NCBI RefSeq assembly: GCF_009712035.1
Contig: NZ_VILB01000011.1
Span: forward strand, 67,146 to 131,145
Length of the DNA: 64,000 nucleotides
Direction: 5' to 3'
From: Anabaena sp. UHCC 0187
GTDB taxonomy: Bacteria > Cyanobacteriota > Cyanobacteriia > Cyanobacteriales > Nostocaceae
Part shown: positions 10,185 to 18,550 of the stretch, one piece after another
How positions within the stretch are numbered: the stretch's first letter is position 1
How the letters are laid out: the number at the start of each line of letters is the position of its first letter
Notes under the pieces: model-generated
Databases searched by the model: none
What the model was told of the DNA's origin: nothing
What the model saw: only the letters and a program-made list of their open reading frames with translations
Program-made: the position numbers and the translations under genes

Positions 10185-10655
10185 ATGTTATATCTTGCCC
10201 AAGTACATAAAAATGATTTTTTAGATCAGTATCAATTACATTTATTAGCCCGTCAAGAATCAGAAAACTTTTGGCTAACAATTTCCGATAGCGATAGATT
10301 GACCTCTTACTCCTCCTTCGTCACGCAAGCTATAACCATAGAAACTTTAATTCTTTTAGGAAAGGAAAATACTATGAGTCATAACTTATTAGTATTAGTT
10401 GAATTATCTGCTACAGGTGAAATTGAAACAATTCAAGATGCTAAAGACTGGGTAATTAATCTAGTCCAAACCTATCTTTCCACAGGAGTTACTCCTGAAT
10501 TTATGAAACAAGAAGCCGAAAAATTGGAAAATTGGCAGCAACATCTAACTTTGCAAAATCAAGATTTAGCCCGTCGCAGCCTGGAATTGGAAGCCCGTCG
10601 TGAACAAATCGAAGCTTTAGAAGAAAAACATCAGAACTATGATTTGCGTGATTAA
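10185..10655 (+). CDS. Conserved cyanobacterial hypothetical protein
   Basis: I do not recognise this 156-residue protein. It starts MLYLAQVHKNDF, has a compact mixed N-terminal part to about residue 100, and ends in a charged probable coiled coil (EAEKLENWQQHLTLQNQDLARRSLELEARREQIEAL region). There is no signal peptide or membrane segment. It lies 82 bases after valS and may be read through from it. Its stop codon at 10653-10655 is inside the first unit of a tandem repeat array. Confidence 0.65.
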   Translation: MLYLAQVHKNDFLDQYQLHLLARQESENFWLTISDSDRLTSYSSFVTQAITIETLILLGKENTMSHNLLVLVELSATGEIETIQDAKDWVINLVQTYLSTGVTPEFMKQEAEKLENWQQHLTLQNQDLARRSLELEARREQIEALEEKHQNYDLRD

Positions 10656-10757
10656 TTTGATTAATCTGATTTTCTTAATTAATTTGATTAATCTGATTTT
10701 CTTAATTAATTTGATTAATCTGATTTTCTTAATTAATTTGATTAATCTGATTTTTGT
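10651..10757. repeat. Tandem array A, 27-base unit, four copies
   Basis: Units begin at 10651, 10678, 10705 and 10732. The unit starts ATTAATTTGATTAATCTGAT and ends TTTCTTA; the fourth copy diverges at its end. The array starts at the stop codon of the preceding gene and is made almost only of A and T. Confidence 0.92.
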
Positions 10758-10783
10758 GATTAATTAATCATCTTAATCATCTA

Positions 10784-10938
10784 AATCAGAAAAATCACAG
10801 TTAAGACAATTAACTAATCAGAAAAATCACAGTTAAGACAATTAACTAATCAGAAAAATCACAGTTAAGACAATTAATTAATCAGAAAAATCACAGTTAA
10901 GACAATTAATTAATCAGAAAAATCACAGTTAAGACATT
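10784..10938. repeat. Tandem array B, 32-base unit, five copies
   Basis: Units begin at 10784, 10816, 10848, 10880 and 10912. The unit starts AATCAGAAAAATCACAGTTA. Copies 1-2 differ from 3-4 by one base near the end (AACTAATC or AATTAATC). There are no spacers, so this is not a CRISPR. The last copy runs into the stop codon of the kinase gene on the other strand. Confidence 0.92.
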
Positions 10939-12928
10939 ATTCAGATGCTAATAATTCCCGAATTATCCGAGTTACAGCTTTTTGAGTGACACGAGTGGCA
11001 ATTTGTTGACCTAAAAGTTGGACTCCTGGATTAACAATGACTTGGGCTAATTGAGGGGCTAGTTTTGTCACATCAAATCCTTTCGTTTCTCGCAGAATAC
11101 CAGCAATGCGTTTAATATATTCTAAGGTTTGCTGTTGTTCAACTGTGGCGGAGGGGATTTGATTTACTGCGGTGATTCCTACCCTTTCTCGGAGTACATA
11201 AGTGAAGTTGTGCAAGGCATTTTTACTGACAGCATCTATACTGTTAAAAAATTCATCAACTAATCTGTCACGAATAAATGAACCTCGGTCAGAAGAGAGA
11301 AATTCTACTCCTTGATTGACGACTAAGTTAAGATCATATTCTTGGTTACTGCGGGCATTTTTTAACAAGTTCTCCAAGCGATTCCAGCGGAATTTACCAT
11401 CTTTAAACAGTAATTCTTGTAATGATGTTCTTAACTCATCTGCGGGATCTGTTAATAACCTTTTAGCAACATAAGGATAGGCTTCACTGAGAACTTTAAA
11501 ATCGGGATCTATATAAATTGCAATCCCTTCTAAAGTGACAAGAGAACGAATAATTAAAGCGTAATAGGGGGGGACGCGGAAGGGATATTCATACATTAAA
11601 GCTGATAAATCATCGGTGATGCTTTTAATATTCAAATCCGCTACACTTGCACCTTGGGCGTTAGCAAATACCTTGGCAAAAGCTGGAATAATGGGGGTAA
11701 GGTCTGTTTCTGGAGTCAGAAATTCTAACTTGACATAGTCTTTTGCTAAACTATCAAATTCTCGGTTAACGACGTGAACAATGGCCTCAATTAAACCATA
11801 ACGTTGGGCGGGTTTAACTTCGCTCATCATCCCAAAATCGAGATAAGCTAATTTACCATCCATTGTCGCTAATAAGTTGCCTGGGTGGGGGTCAGCGTGG
11901 AAAAATCCATGTTCTAATAATTGACGTAAAGAACACTGCACCCCAACTTCAATTAAATACCTTGCATTGATTCCTAAAGCGGCGATTTTTTCTGGTTGAG
12001 TTAATTTGATTCCGTTAATCCACTCCATCGTTAAAACGCGACGGTTGGTGTATTCCCAGTAAATTTTTGGTACATAAATATCCTTCATGTGACCATATAA
12101 TTCAAAAAAGCGTTCCGCATTTTCGCCTTCATGAATATAGTCCATTTCTTCAAAAATGCGATCGCCTAACTCATCCAAAATCCCGACTAAATCACTGCGT
12201 ACCCGCTTAACATTCCGCTGTACCCAACCAGCTAAGTTACGCAAAATATACAAATCTATAGTAATTCGTTCCCGTAAATCCGGACGTTGTACCTTAATTG
12301 CTACTTCTTCCCCAGTTTTCAATTTCCCTTTATATACCTGTCCCAAGGAAGCAGCCGCAATGGGTTGTGCAGACAATTCTGCATAAATTTCTGCTGGTGG
12401 CGCTCCCAGTTCTTCCTCAATAAACTGGTAAGCTATTTCATTAGGAAAAGCTGGTAATTGATCTTGGAGTCTAGTTAATTCTTCTAAGTAAGTTGGTGGT
12501 ACTAAATCTGGTCTAGTAGATAAAGCTTGACCGATTTTAATGTAAGCCGGACCCAACTTGGTGAGTAAGTCTCTGAGTTGAACAGCGCGACGACGTTCAT
12601 TTTTAACCACAATTCCCCATTGCTTATCCCACCACAATCCAAATGCAAAGGAAAGAGTTGGTTGCAGAACTGTGAAAATCCGCCGTAAAACTTGCCAAAA
12701 TCGCCCATTATACTGTGCTTGTATTTCTACAGGATCATACAGCACTGACTCTGGTTCAGATCCAGTTGTCACCCGTGGCTTGTGTCTTGGCAATCGTGAA
12801 GCTGCCGCTGACTTGATTACTAAAGTCTGTGTACTTTGTTCCGCTACTACTTCAATTACGGACAACTCGCCTCCGCGACTGTCCTCCTGACTTGTTCGAG
12901 AACTAGGGGGAAGTGTCTTAACCATCAT
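10937..12928 (-). CDS. AarF/UbiB (ABC1) family atypical kinase
   Basis: The 663-residue protein belongs to the UbiB/ABC1/ADCK family of atypical protein-kinase-like ATPases, linked to prenylquinone metabolism and plastid or thylakoid lipid homeostasis. Visible motifs are KLGPAYIKIGQALSTRPDL (the KxGQ region), the alanine-rich nucleotide loop AAASLGQVYKG, the lysine in VAIKVQRP, and HADPHPGNLL followed by LAYLDFGMM (metal-binding DFG). The C-terminal 200 residues are a family-specific helical extension. An N-terminal tail of about 70 residues is low-complexity. It is monocistronic, convergent with the gene on the other side of the tandem arrays. Confidence 0.9.
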   Translation of the reverse strand: MMVKTLPPSSRTSQEDSRGGELSVIEVVAEQSTQTLVIKSAAASRLPRHKPRVTTGSEPESVLYDPVEIQAQYNGRFWQVLRRIFTVLQPTLSFAFGLWWDKQWGIVVKNERRRAVQLRDLLTKLGPAYIKIGQALSTRPDLVPPTYLEELTRLQDQLPAFPNEIAYQFIEEELGAPPAEIYAELSAQPIAAASLGQVYKGKLKTGEEVAIKVQRPDLRERITIDLYILRNLAGWVQRNVKRVRSDLVGILDELGDRIFEEMDYIHEGENAERFFELYGHMKDIYVPKIYWEYTNRRVLTMEWINGIKLTQPEKIAALGINARYLIEVGVQCSLRQLLEHGFFHADPHPGNLLATMDGKLAYLDFGMMSEVKPAQRYGLIEAIVHVVNREFDSLAKDYVKLEFLTPETDLTPIIPAFAKVFANAQGASVADLNIKSITDDLSALMYEYPFRVPPYYALIIRSLVTLEGIAIYIDPDFKVLSEAYPYVAKRLLTDPADELRTSLQELLFKDGKFRWNRLENLLKNARSNQEYDLNLVVNQGVEFLSSDRGSFIRDRLVDEFFNSIDAVSKNALHNFTYVLRERVGITAVNQIPSATVEQQQTLEYIKRIAGILRETKGFDVTKLAPQLAQVIVNPGVQLLGQQIATRVTQKAVTRIIRELLASE

Positions 12929-13108
12929 GAAGAAGCCACCAGTTAGATCAACGTTGTTAAATATTGTAACAATATCTTGTCTTTCCGGGATATCTTCATT
13001 GATCAGAATTTATTACTTCTACTTTTTTAATAAGCGCAATTAAGTCTATTTTGATGCTATATGGCGCAAAGCCCAATATACTACATTGTAGTATTAGTAA
13101 CTAAATAA

Positions 13109-13465
13109 TTAACCAATCGCTTCAATATCACCTGCATCATTTATAAATACAGATGAACCCATTGATAAAGATGAGATCATTTCACTAATTTTTTCCATTA
13201 GAGGTACTAAATAATCAGGACGAGTGCTACGAGAGTTTAAAATAATAATTTTCAAAGTTTTATCAGTTAAATTTTGCTGATAAGGAAGATTTTTATCGGC
13301 TGTAATAAACACATCAAAAGGATGTTTTTCAGCTAAATTAAGAATTTGGTGATCCTTAAAACCACGCCATCCCATATCATTAACGTTATAAACAATATAA
13401 CCTTTATTTAAAAAAGGTTGTTTGAGTTTTTTACTTAAAAGATTTTCATCTAGCAATATAATCAT
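13109..13465 (-). CDS. DUF5615 PIN-like protein, putative toxin
   Basis: The 118-residue protein has the DUF5615 pattern: IILLDENL at the N-terminus (acidic metal ligands), GFKDHQILNLAEKHPFDVFITADKNL in the middle, and a hydrophobic strand (KIIILNSRS). These are PIN-like nuclease folds, usually encoded after a DUF433 gene. ATG at 13465 overlaps the upstream stop by one base (TAATG). A TTG start at 13474 would add three residues but is less likely. Toxin activity is predicted from family and context, not shown. Confidence 0.82.
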   Translation of the reverse strand: MIILLDENLLSKKLKQPFLNKGYIVYNVNDMGWRGFKDHQILNLAEKHPFDVFITADKNLPYQQNLTDKTLKIIILNSRSTRPDYLVPLMEKISEMISSLSMGSSVFINDAGDIEAIG

Positions 13466-13701
13466 TAAGCGCAACGTTCTTGAGCAATTATTAATTTAGC
13501 TGCATTTTCTAAAACTTTCATAGTTTGAGTCTCCAGATAAGGAAAATCATGAATAAACTCAGCTAATCCACCCTCTCCTTCGAGATAATCAAAAAATGTT
13601 TTTAAAGGGACACGAGTTCCCACAAACACTGGAACTCCACTCATAATTTCAGGATCGCAGTGAATAATTCCTTGAGTTTCTAATAAGTTGTTTAGCGTCA
13701 T
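13465..13701 (-). CDS. DUF433 protein, putative antitoxin
   Basis: The 78-residue protein contains the DUF433 core: IIHCDPEIMSGVPVFVGTRVP followed by a short helix-turn-helix-like part (FFDYLEGEGGLAEFIHDFP). DUF433 proteins are small DNA-binding-like partners of DUF5615 PIN-like proteins and are taken to be antitoxins. Translation of the partner is coupled through a one-base overlap. The pair stands alone between the kinase and miaB genes. Confidence 0.85.
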   Translation of the reverse strand: MTLNNLLETQGIIHCDPEIMSGVPVFVGTRVPLKTFFDYLEGEGGLAEFIHDFPYLETQTMKVLENAAKLIIAQERCA

Positions 13702-13819
13702 GTTTTCTTCAATATATAACCTAGTCTTTATTATGATAACTTGAATGATATGTAAAGTGCGTTAGAGTCATGCTTGCACTGGGTGTAGCCATTGTTTTGA
13801 TTTGGGAGATTCCAGGAAG

Positions 13820-13843
13820 GGAGTATAGTTGACACCATACTCC
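13820..13843 (-). terminator. Hairpin downstream of miaB
   Basis: GGAGTAT at 13820-13826 pairs with ATACTCC at 13837-13843, ten bases past the miaB stop. There is no T-run on the minus strand, so its role as a terminator is uncertain. Confidence 0.4.
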
Positions 13844-13852
13844 TGTATTTTC

Positions 13853-15214
13853 TTAAACTGTGACGGCTTGACGGACTTCCACAGGTTCTCCAGTTAAACT
13901 AAAAGCGCGAATTTCGGTAATTTTTACCTTGACTATTTGCCCTTGAAGTTGATTAATATCACCAGTAAAGAAGGTGAGGCGATTTCCCCCAGTTCTTCCC
14001 ATGACCTGATTTGTGTCTTTGGTATTTTGAGCTTCTACTAATACTTCTTCAATGCGGCCAAAGTAACGTTGCGATCGCTCGGCTGCTTTGATATTAACTA
14101 AATGATTTAATCTTTGCAACCTGTCGCTTTTTACCTCTTCACTCAATTGATTATCCCATAAAGCCGCAGGTGTCCCAGGACGGGGAGAATAAGCCGCAGT
14201 ATTCAACATATCAAAGCCGATATCTGCCGTCAATTTTAAAGTATTTTCAAACTGTTCCTCTGTCTCCCCCGGAAAACCCACAATCGCATCAGCACTAATT
14301 GACGCATCTGGCATATACCGTCTAATAGTATCAATAATGCGGCGATATTTTTCGTGAGTATAACCCCGTGACATGGCTTTTAAAAGCTCATTATCCCCAG
14401 ATTGAAAGGGAATATGGAAATGTTCGCACACCTTGGGCAAGTCTGCACAAGCTTTAATTAATCTTTCTGTAAAATAACGGGGGTGACTGGTGGCAAATCT
14501 AATGCGTTCAATCCCTGGCACATCATGGACATAATATAGTAAATCTGTCAATGTGTGCAGGTGACGACCTTCTGGGGTAGAACCGGGTAAATCTCGCCCG
14601 TAAGCGTCAATATTTTGACCCAAGAGGGTAATTTCTTTGTATCCTTGTTTTCCTAACTGGGCAATTTCTGCCCGAATAGATTCTGGTGTCCGGGACTGTT
14701 CCACACCGCGCACGTTGGGAACTACGCAATAAGTACAACGTTCATTGCAACCATAAATGATATTTACCCAAGCTGTTACCTGACTATCTCGACGGGGTTG
14801 GGTGATATCTTCAAAAATGTGAACTTCTTCGGTAGCGACAACTTGATTACCTGCAAAAACCGACTCTAGCAAATCTTTGAGACGGTTGGCGTGTTGGGGT
14901 CCCATGACTAAATCTAATTCTGGCACCCGTCGCAGTAAAGCTTCCCCTTCTTGTTGGGCAACACAACCAGCAACAATCAAAGTTAAATCAGGTTGTTCTT
15001 GCTTGCGTTTGGCCTGTCTACCTAAATAAGAATATACTTTTTGTTCCGCATTATCCCTGATGGTGCAGGTGTTGTAAAGGATTACATCTGCTTGATTTGG
15101 GTCATCTGACCACTCAAAGCCCATGTCTTCTAAGATGCCAGCCATGCGCTCAGAGTCGGCCTTATTCATTTGGCAACCGAAGGTAATAATGTGGTAATGG
15201 CGTTTAGTGGTCAT
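13853..15214 (-). CDS. miaB: tRNA-2-methylthio-N6-isopentenyladenosine synthase
   Basis: This 453-residue radical-SAM methylthiotransferase adds the methylthio group to i6A37 of tRNAs reading UNN codons. The N-terminal domain binds one iron-sulfur cluster through cysteines in [17 protein letters not shown] and [10 protein letters not shown]. The radical-SAM cluster motif is CNERCTYC (about residues 155-162). The C-terminal TRAM domain is present (RIEEVLVEA to IRAFSLTGE). [16 protein letters not shown] is typical of MiaB rather than RimO. It is monocistronic. Confidence 0.95.
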   Translation of the reverse strand: MTTKRHYHIITFGCQMNKADSERMAGILEDMGFEWSDDPNQADVILYNTCTIRDNAEQKVYSYLGRQAKRKQEQPDLTLIVAGCVAQQEGEALLRRVPELDLVMGPQHANRLKDLLESVFAGNQVVATEEVHIFEDITQPRRDSQVTAWVNIIYGCNERCTYCVVPNVRGVEQSRTPESIRAEIAQLGKQGYKEITLLGQNIDAYGRDLPGSTPEGRHLHTLTDLLYYVHDVPGIERIRFATSHPRYFTERLIKACADLPKVCEHFHIPFQSGDNELLKAMSRGYTHEKYRRIIDTIRRYMPDASISADAIVGFPGETEEQFENTLKLTADIGFDMLNTAAYSPRPGTPAALWDNQLSEEVKSDRLQRLNHLVNIKAAERSQRYFGRIEEVLVEAQNTKDTNQVMGRTGGNRLTFFTGDINQLQGQIVKVKITEIRAFSLTGEPVEVRQAVTV

Positions 15215-15494
15215 TGGGAATTACGCTTAGTTAGTAATGTATATCAGGTCTATTTACTATTTTATAGCAGGAGTCACCAAGTCACCGAGTTAGGAACTCA
15301 GAAGGAAAAAGACAGTTGCTGTTTAAGTTCGCTAAATATAGCCTAATCTCCGGTGATTGCAGCGGCTTTCAACTAAGACATCTAGCTGGCGATAGTGGTT
15401 AACAAAAATAAATATATGACAGGTTGTCATATTTGGCATTGAATGTATTTAAAATGAGATCAGAAAAATAAAAATATTTCCACAGGAGAGAACC

Positions 15495-15914
15495 ATGAAA
15501 TCTATCGCAGCAACTTTGCGACGCTTAAGCCTAGCTGTATTAACAGTTATTGTAATTTTTGGCAGCTTTGCTGTGTTTACTCCCACTGCATCTGCGGACA
15601 CATATACAATTAAATTGGGTAGTGATAAAGGTATGTTAGCTTTTGAACCTAAGAAGTTGACTGTTAAGGCTGGTGACACAATTCAATGGAAGAACAACAA
15701 AGTTCCCCCCCACAACGTTGTTTTTGATCCTGCTAAAAACCCCGCTAAGGATGCTGTTTTAGCGAAATCTTTGTCCCACAAGAAGTTATTAATGAGTCCT
15801 GGACAAACCGAAACCACCGTTATTCCTGTTGACGCTGCACCTGGTTCTTATACCTTCTATTGCGAACCTCACCGTGGTGCTGGTATGGTTGGTCAAATCA
15901 TTGTTGAAGGCTAA
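15495..15914 (+). CDS. petE: Plastocyanin
   Basis: The 139-residue precursor of the copper protein carries electrons from cytochrome b6f to photosystem I in the thylakoid lumen. The signal peptide is clear (basic LRRLS, hydrophobic core, ASA cleavage before Asp35), leaving the usual 105-residue mature protein. Copper ligands are His73 in PPHNVVF, and Cys123, His126 and Met131 in CEPHRGAGM. AGGAGAG lies about 7 bases upstream of ATG. Copper-dependent expression is known for petE in relatives; no operator could be identified here. The 280-base upstream region is otherwise free of genes. Confidence 0.97.
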   Translation: MKSIAATLRRLSLAVLTVIVIFGSFAVFTPTASADTYTIKLGSDKGMLAFEPKKLTVKAGDTIQWKNNKVPPHNVVFDPAKNPAKDAVLAKSLSHKKLLMSPGQTETTVIPVDAAPGSYTFYCEPHRGAGMVGQIIVEG

Positions 15915-15926
15915 TATATAGCTATT

Positions 15927-15957
15927 AACCATCCCTGTGTAATATACGGGGATGGTT
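15927..15957 (+). terminator. Hairpin after petE
   Basis: AACCATCCC at 15927-15935 pairs perfectly with GGGATGGTT at 15949-15957. It lies 13 bases after the petE stop. A clear T-run is missing, but position and stem strength suggest transcription termination or mRNA stabilisation. Confidence 0.65.
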
Positions 15958-15982
15958 CATAGTAATAAAAAATATTTTCTAC

Positions 15983-16630
15983 TTAGCTAATGTTTAAGGA
16001 TGTCTGCACTTCTTTTAAAGGTATTTTCCATAATTTGTTCCATTCCATACCAAACAGCGGTTTTGCCTGTTTTCCCATTATCCAGCCTTGGGTCAATCCA
16101 TCCATAATCTGCTCACAAAGCTCGATTTCATACATTGCGGTTTTGAGTAAGTTCTTAGCAATCAGGGCTAGAAATAAACGGTCTGAAGCAAGCTGTGCAA
16201 TATAGAAAGCTTCAAGTTTAATCTCACCTGGTTTATCAGTATTACACCCTGTAACGACGTGCCAGATGTCATGAGTTTCAGTGATGTGAGTCCCCAAAAA
16301 TGTAAACTGATCGTTTATATTTTCGTTAACAGGTGGTGGAGTTAATCCATTCTTAATCATGTGTTCGGCATACATATAGCCCAGTGTATGCTCAGGTAAC
16401 TGATGAAGTTGTTGTAAATCAATTTTTCCCAGCAAGGGGCGGTCTACAAAAGCTTGCTTGCCCTGGGGAGTCAAGCTGAGAAATGCTACAATTTTTTGGA
16501 GCGTAGCTGGATCATTCAAAAAATGGGAAAGCTTACCAATAGCAGCAAAATCTCCATAAGGGGCTTTCACCAATTCTAGAAAACTCTCCAGAATTGCTTT
16601 TTCTTGAGACTGATTGATAGTTTCTATCAT
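15983..16630 (-). CDS. Coq4-family protein
   Basis: The 215-residue protein matches the COQ4 family, whose eukaryotic members organise the ubiquinone synthesis complex and oxidatively decarboxylate a ring precursor. RPLLGKIDLQQLHQLPEHTLG is the conserved N-terminal stretch. The metal-binding motif HDxxH followed by a distant Glu is present: His120, Asp121, His124 and Glu136. Cyanobacteria make plastoquinone, not ubiquinone, so the role here is unknown. A UbiD-type decarboxylase gene lies upstream on the same strand, separated by about 230 bases that hold a terminator-like hairpin, so a shared transcript is unlikely. Confidence 0.82.
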   Translation of the reverse strand: MIETINQSQEKAILESFLELVKAPYGDFAAIGKLSHFLNDPATLQKIVAFLSLTPQGKQAFVDRPLLGKIDLQQLHQLPEHTLGYMYAEHMIKNGLTPPPVNENINDQFTFLGTHITETHDIWHVVTGCNTDKPGEIKLEAFYIAQLASDRLFLALIAKNLLKTAMYEIELCEQIMDGLTQGWIMGKQAKPLFGMEWNKLWKIPLKEVQTSLNIS

Positions 16631-16677
16631 ATGTTACTAATTAATTCTTGAAAAGTTAATATTACTAAATTTTGGTA

Positions 16678-16764
16678 TCAAAAGTATTTCTCTATTTTTC
16701 TATGTGTAACTTCTTCTGCTATGACTTTTGAACCTAGAGAATTTTTGATAAATGCCCTATTCAT
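16678..16764 (-). CDS. Possible 28-residue peptide gene
   Basis: A short frame from ATG at 16764 to TGA at 16678-16680 encodes a basic peptide beginning MNRAFIKNSLGSK. AAAGGAG lies 6-7 bases upstream of the ATG, one of the better ribosome sites in the window. It sits between the Coq4-like gene and a hairpin after ubiD. The peptide matches nothing I know; chance is a real alternative. Confidence 0.35.
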   Translation of the reverse strand: MNRAFIKNSLGSKVIAEEVTHRKIEKYF

Positions 16765-16797
16765 GGAATACTCCTTTGACAACTGAAAAACTACTTT

Positions 16798-16833
16798 CAG
16801 CTTGACTGATACTATCAGCCAAGCTGATTTTTT
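16798..16833. terminator. Strong hairpin with T-run between ubiD and the Coq4-like gene
   Basis: CAGCTTG at 16798-16804 pairs with CAAGCTG at 16820-16826, and the sequence between is itself a near-perfect palindrome (CTGATA, TATCAG). Six T follow on the plus strand (16828-16833). On the minus strand a GTTTTTC stretch follows a few bases later, so it can end ubiD transcription and also plus-strand transcripts. Confidence 0.75.
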
Positions 16834-16863
16834 AGATATTGTTACCAGTTGTAGCGTAACACT

Positions 16864-18372
16864 TTAACGCATATCATAACCAAACAAATTCGGATCAACT
16901 TCTCCTAATTGTAAATCTGCTAAACCATACTCAGCCCAACGTCTTTCTACCATTGCAGCTATATCAATATCTGATTTTAATGGTTCACCCCATTCATGTT
17001 CTGTTTCTGGAGGAATTTTCGTAGTGGCATCTATGCCCATTCTCCCACCTAACCCTAATTTTTCACTGGCAAAATCTAAAGTATCAAAGGGAGTATTTGG
17101 TAAAATAAATACATCTCTAGTAGGATCTACTTTAGAACTTATTGCCCAAACAACTTGACGCGGATCACGAACATTGATATCTTTATCAACGACAATCACA
17201 AATTTCGTGTATGTAAATTGTGGTAACGCACTCCAAAACGCCAAAGCTGCTCGTCGTGCTTGTCCAGGATAGGCTTTATCTATGGAAATAATTGCGGCTT
17301 TGTAACTTAATGCTTCCATTGGTAGGAAGAAATCAACTATTTCTGACACCTGTTGCCGTAAAATGGGGGTGTAAATCCGATTAAGAGCGATCGCCATCAT
17401 GGCTTCTTCTTTCGGTGGCAACCCGCTAAATGTGGTAAGATAAATTGGATCTCTGCGGTGTGTCATACACTGAAACCGCACCAAAGGCGAATCTTCCACA
17501 CCGCCATAATATCCCATGTGGTCGCCAAAGGGTCCATCTGGTAAAACTTCCCCCGGTGTAATTGTCCCTTCTAAGACAAACTCGGAATCTGCGGGAACTT
17601 CCAAATCTACGGTTTTACACTTGGCTAATTGTACCCCAGAACCGCCATACAATCCAGCAAATAACCACTCTGATAAATCTACAGGAATCGGTGTCGCTGC
17701 TGCCATAATGATGAGAGGATCTACACCCAGAGCGATCGCTACTTCTAACTTTTTACCACGTTCTGCCGCTTTCCGCAAATGCCTCGCCCCACCCCGCACC
17801 GATAGCCAGTGTACGGTCATGGTATTATTGGATTGTAGCTGTAAACGATACACACCGACATTGGGGATTCCCGTCTCACAATCCTTGGTAATTACCAATC
17901 CTAGGGTAATAATCTTTCCGGCATCTCCCGGATAAGGACGTATTAAAGGTAACTTATTTAAATCTAAATCATTCCCTTCAACTACCACTTGTTGACAAGG
18001 GGGAAAAAAGTCCCTTCCCGGTTTGGCTTTGATTACGTCAAATAGCACTTTACCAAAATCTATGGCTTGGGAAATCTTTTTTGGTGGTTTGGGTTGCTGA
18101 AGCATACTCAGCTTCTTTCCCAGGGTTTCCAATTCCTCTGGTTTTTCCATGTTCATAGCCCAGCATATCCTTTCCACTGTCCCCATTAAGTTGACTGCGA
18201 CGGGAAAAGATGCACCTTTAACGTTTTCAAAGATTAAGCCTGGCCCACCTTTTTGTAGCATTCGGTTGGAAATCTCCGCAATTTCCATATCTGGGTCAAC
18301 TAAAGCCGAAATTCGCTTTAATTGTCCTCTTTCTTCTAGAATTTTAATGAATCCCCGTAAATCTCTCGCCAT
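16864..18372 (-). CDS. UbiD family decarboxylase
   Basis: The 502-residue protein is a UbiD-type decarboxylase, an enzyme that uses prenylated FMN supplied by a UbiX-type prenyltransferase. It opens with MARDLRGFIKILEERGQLKRI and shows GPGLIFENVKGASFPVAVNLMG-type sequence, LPLIRPYPGDAG, PDGPFGDHMGYYGG (active-site region) and a long C-terminal domain with FVIVVDKDINVRDPRQVVWA. The cyanobacterial homologue is thought to decarboxylate the plastoquinone head-group precursor after 4-hydroxybenzoate prenylation. The length is typical. Confidence 0.92.
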   Translation of the reverse strand: MARDLRGFIKILEERGQLKRISALVDPDMEIAEISNRMLQKGGPGLIFENVKGASFPVAVNLMGTVERICWAMNMEKPEELETLGKKLSMLQQPKPPKKISQAIDFGKVLFDVIKAKPGRDFFPPCQQVVVEGNDLDLNKLPLIRPYPGDAGKIITLGLVITKDCETGIPNVGVYRLQLQSNNTMTVHWLSVRGGARHLRKAAERGKKLEVAIALGVDPLIIMAAATPIPVDLSEWLFAGLYGGSGVQLAKCKTVDLEVPADSEFVLEGTITPGEVLPDGPFGDHMGYYGGVEDSPLVRFQCMTHRRDPIYLTTFSGLPPKEEAMMAIALNRIYTPILRQQVSEIVDFFLPMEALSYKAAIISIDKAYPGQARRAALAFWSALPQFTYTKFVIVVDKDINVRDPRQVVWAISSKVDPTRDVFILPNTPFDTLDFASEKLGLGGRMGIDATTKIPPETEHEWGEPLKSDIDIAAMVERRWAEYGLADLQLGEVDPNLFGYDMR

Positions 18373-18484
18373 TGTTTTGTTTTAATTATGAAGAAGTGTA
18401 AAGCTATTTTTATCTTAGTCTTCATTCAGGTAATTTGACTTTTTAGTATTTATGTACTATAATAGGAGAAATATGGATTTTCCT

Positions 18485-18514
18485 CACGCAGAGACGCAGA
18501 GGCGCAAAGAGGAA
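18485..18514. repeat. CGCAGAG-type intergenic repeat
   Basis: The stretch CACGCAGAGACGCAGAGGCG and following bases is a dispersed repeat. Related copies lie at 34888-34918, 40342-40378, 42246-42274, 51575-51609, 62391-62420 and 63307-63370, in both orientations and always between genes. Confidence 0.8.
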
Positions 18515-18550
18515 AACAGAGTTTTTAGTTGATAAAATTTAGGGGGTTTT

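Noticed and set aside
10784-10938. Regular 32-base period that might be a CRISPR array
   Set aside because: Units follow one another with no unique spacers, so it is a simple tandem repeat. No other CRISPR-like array was found.
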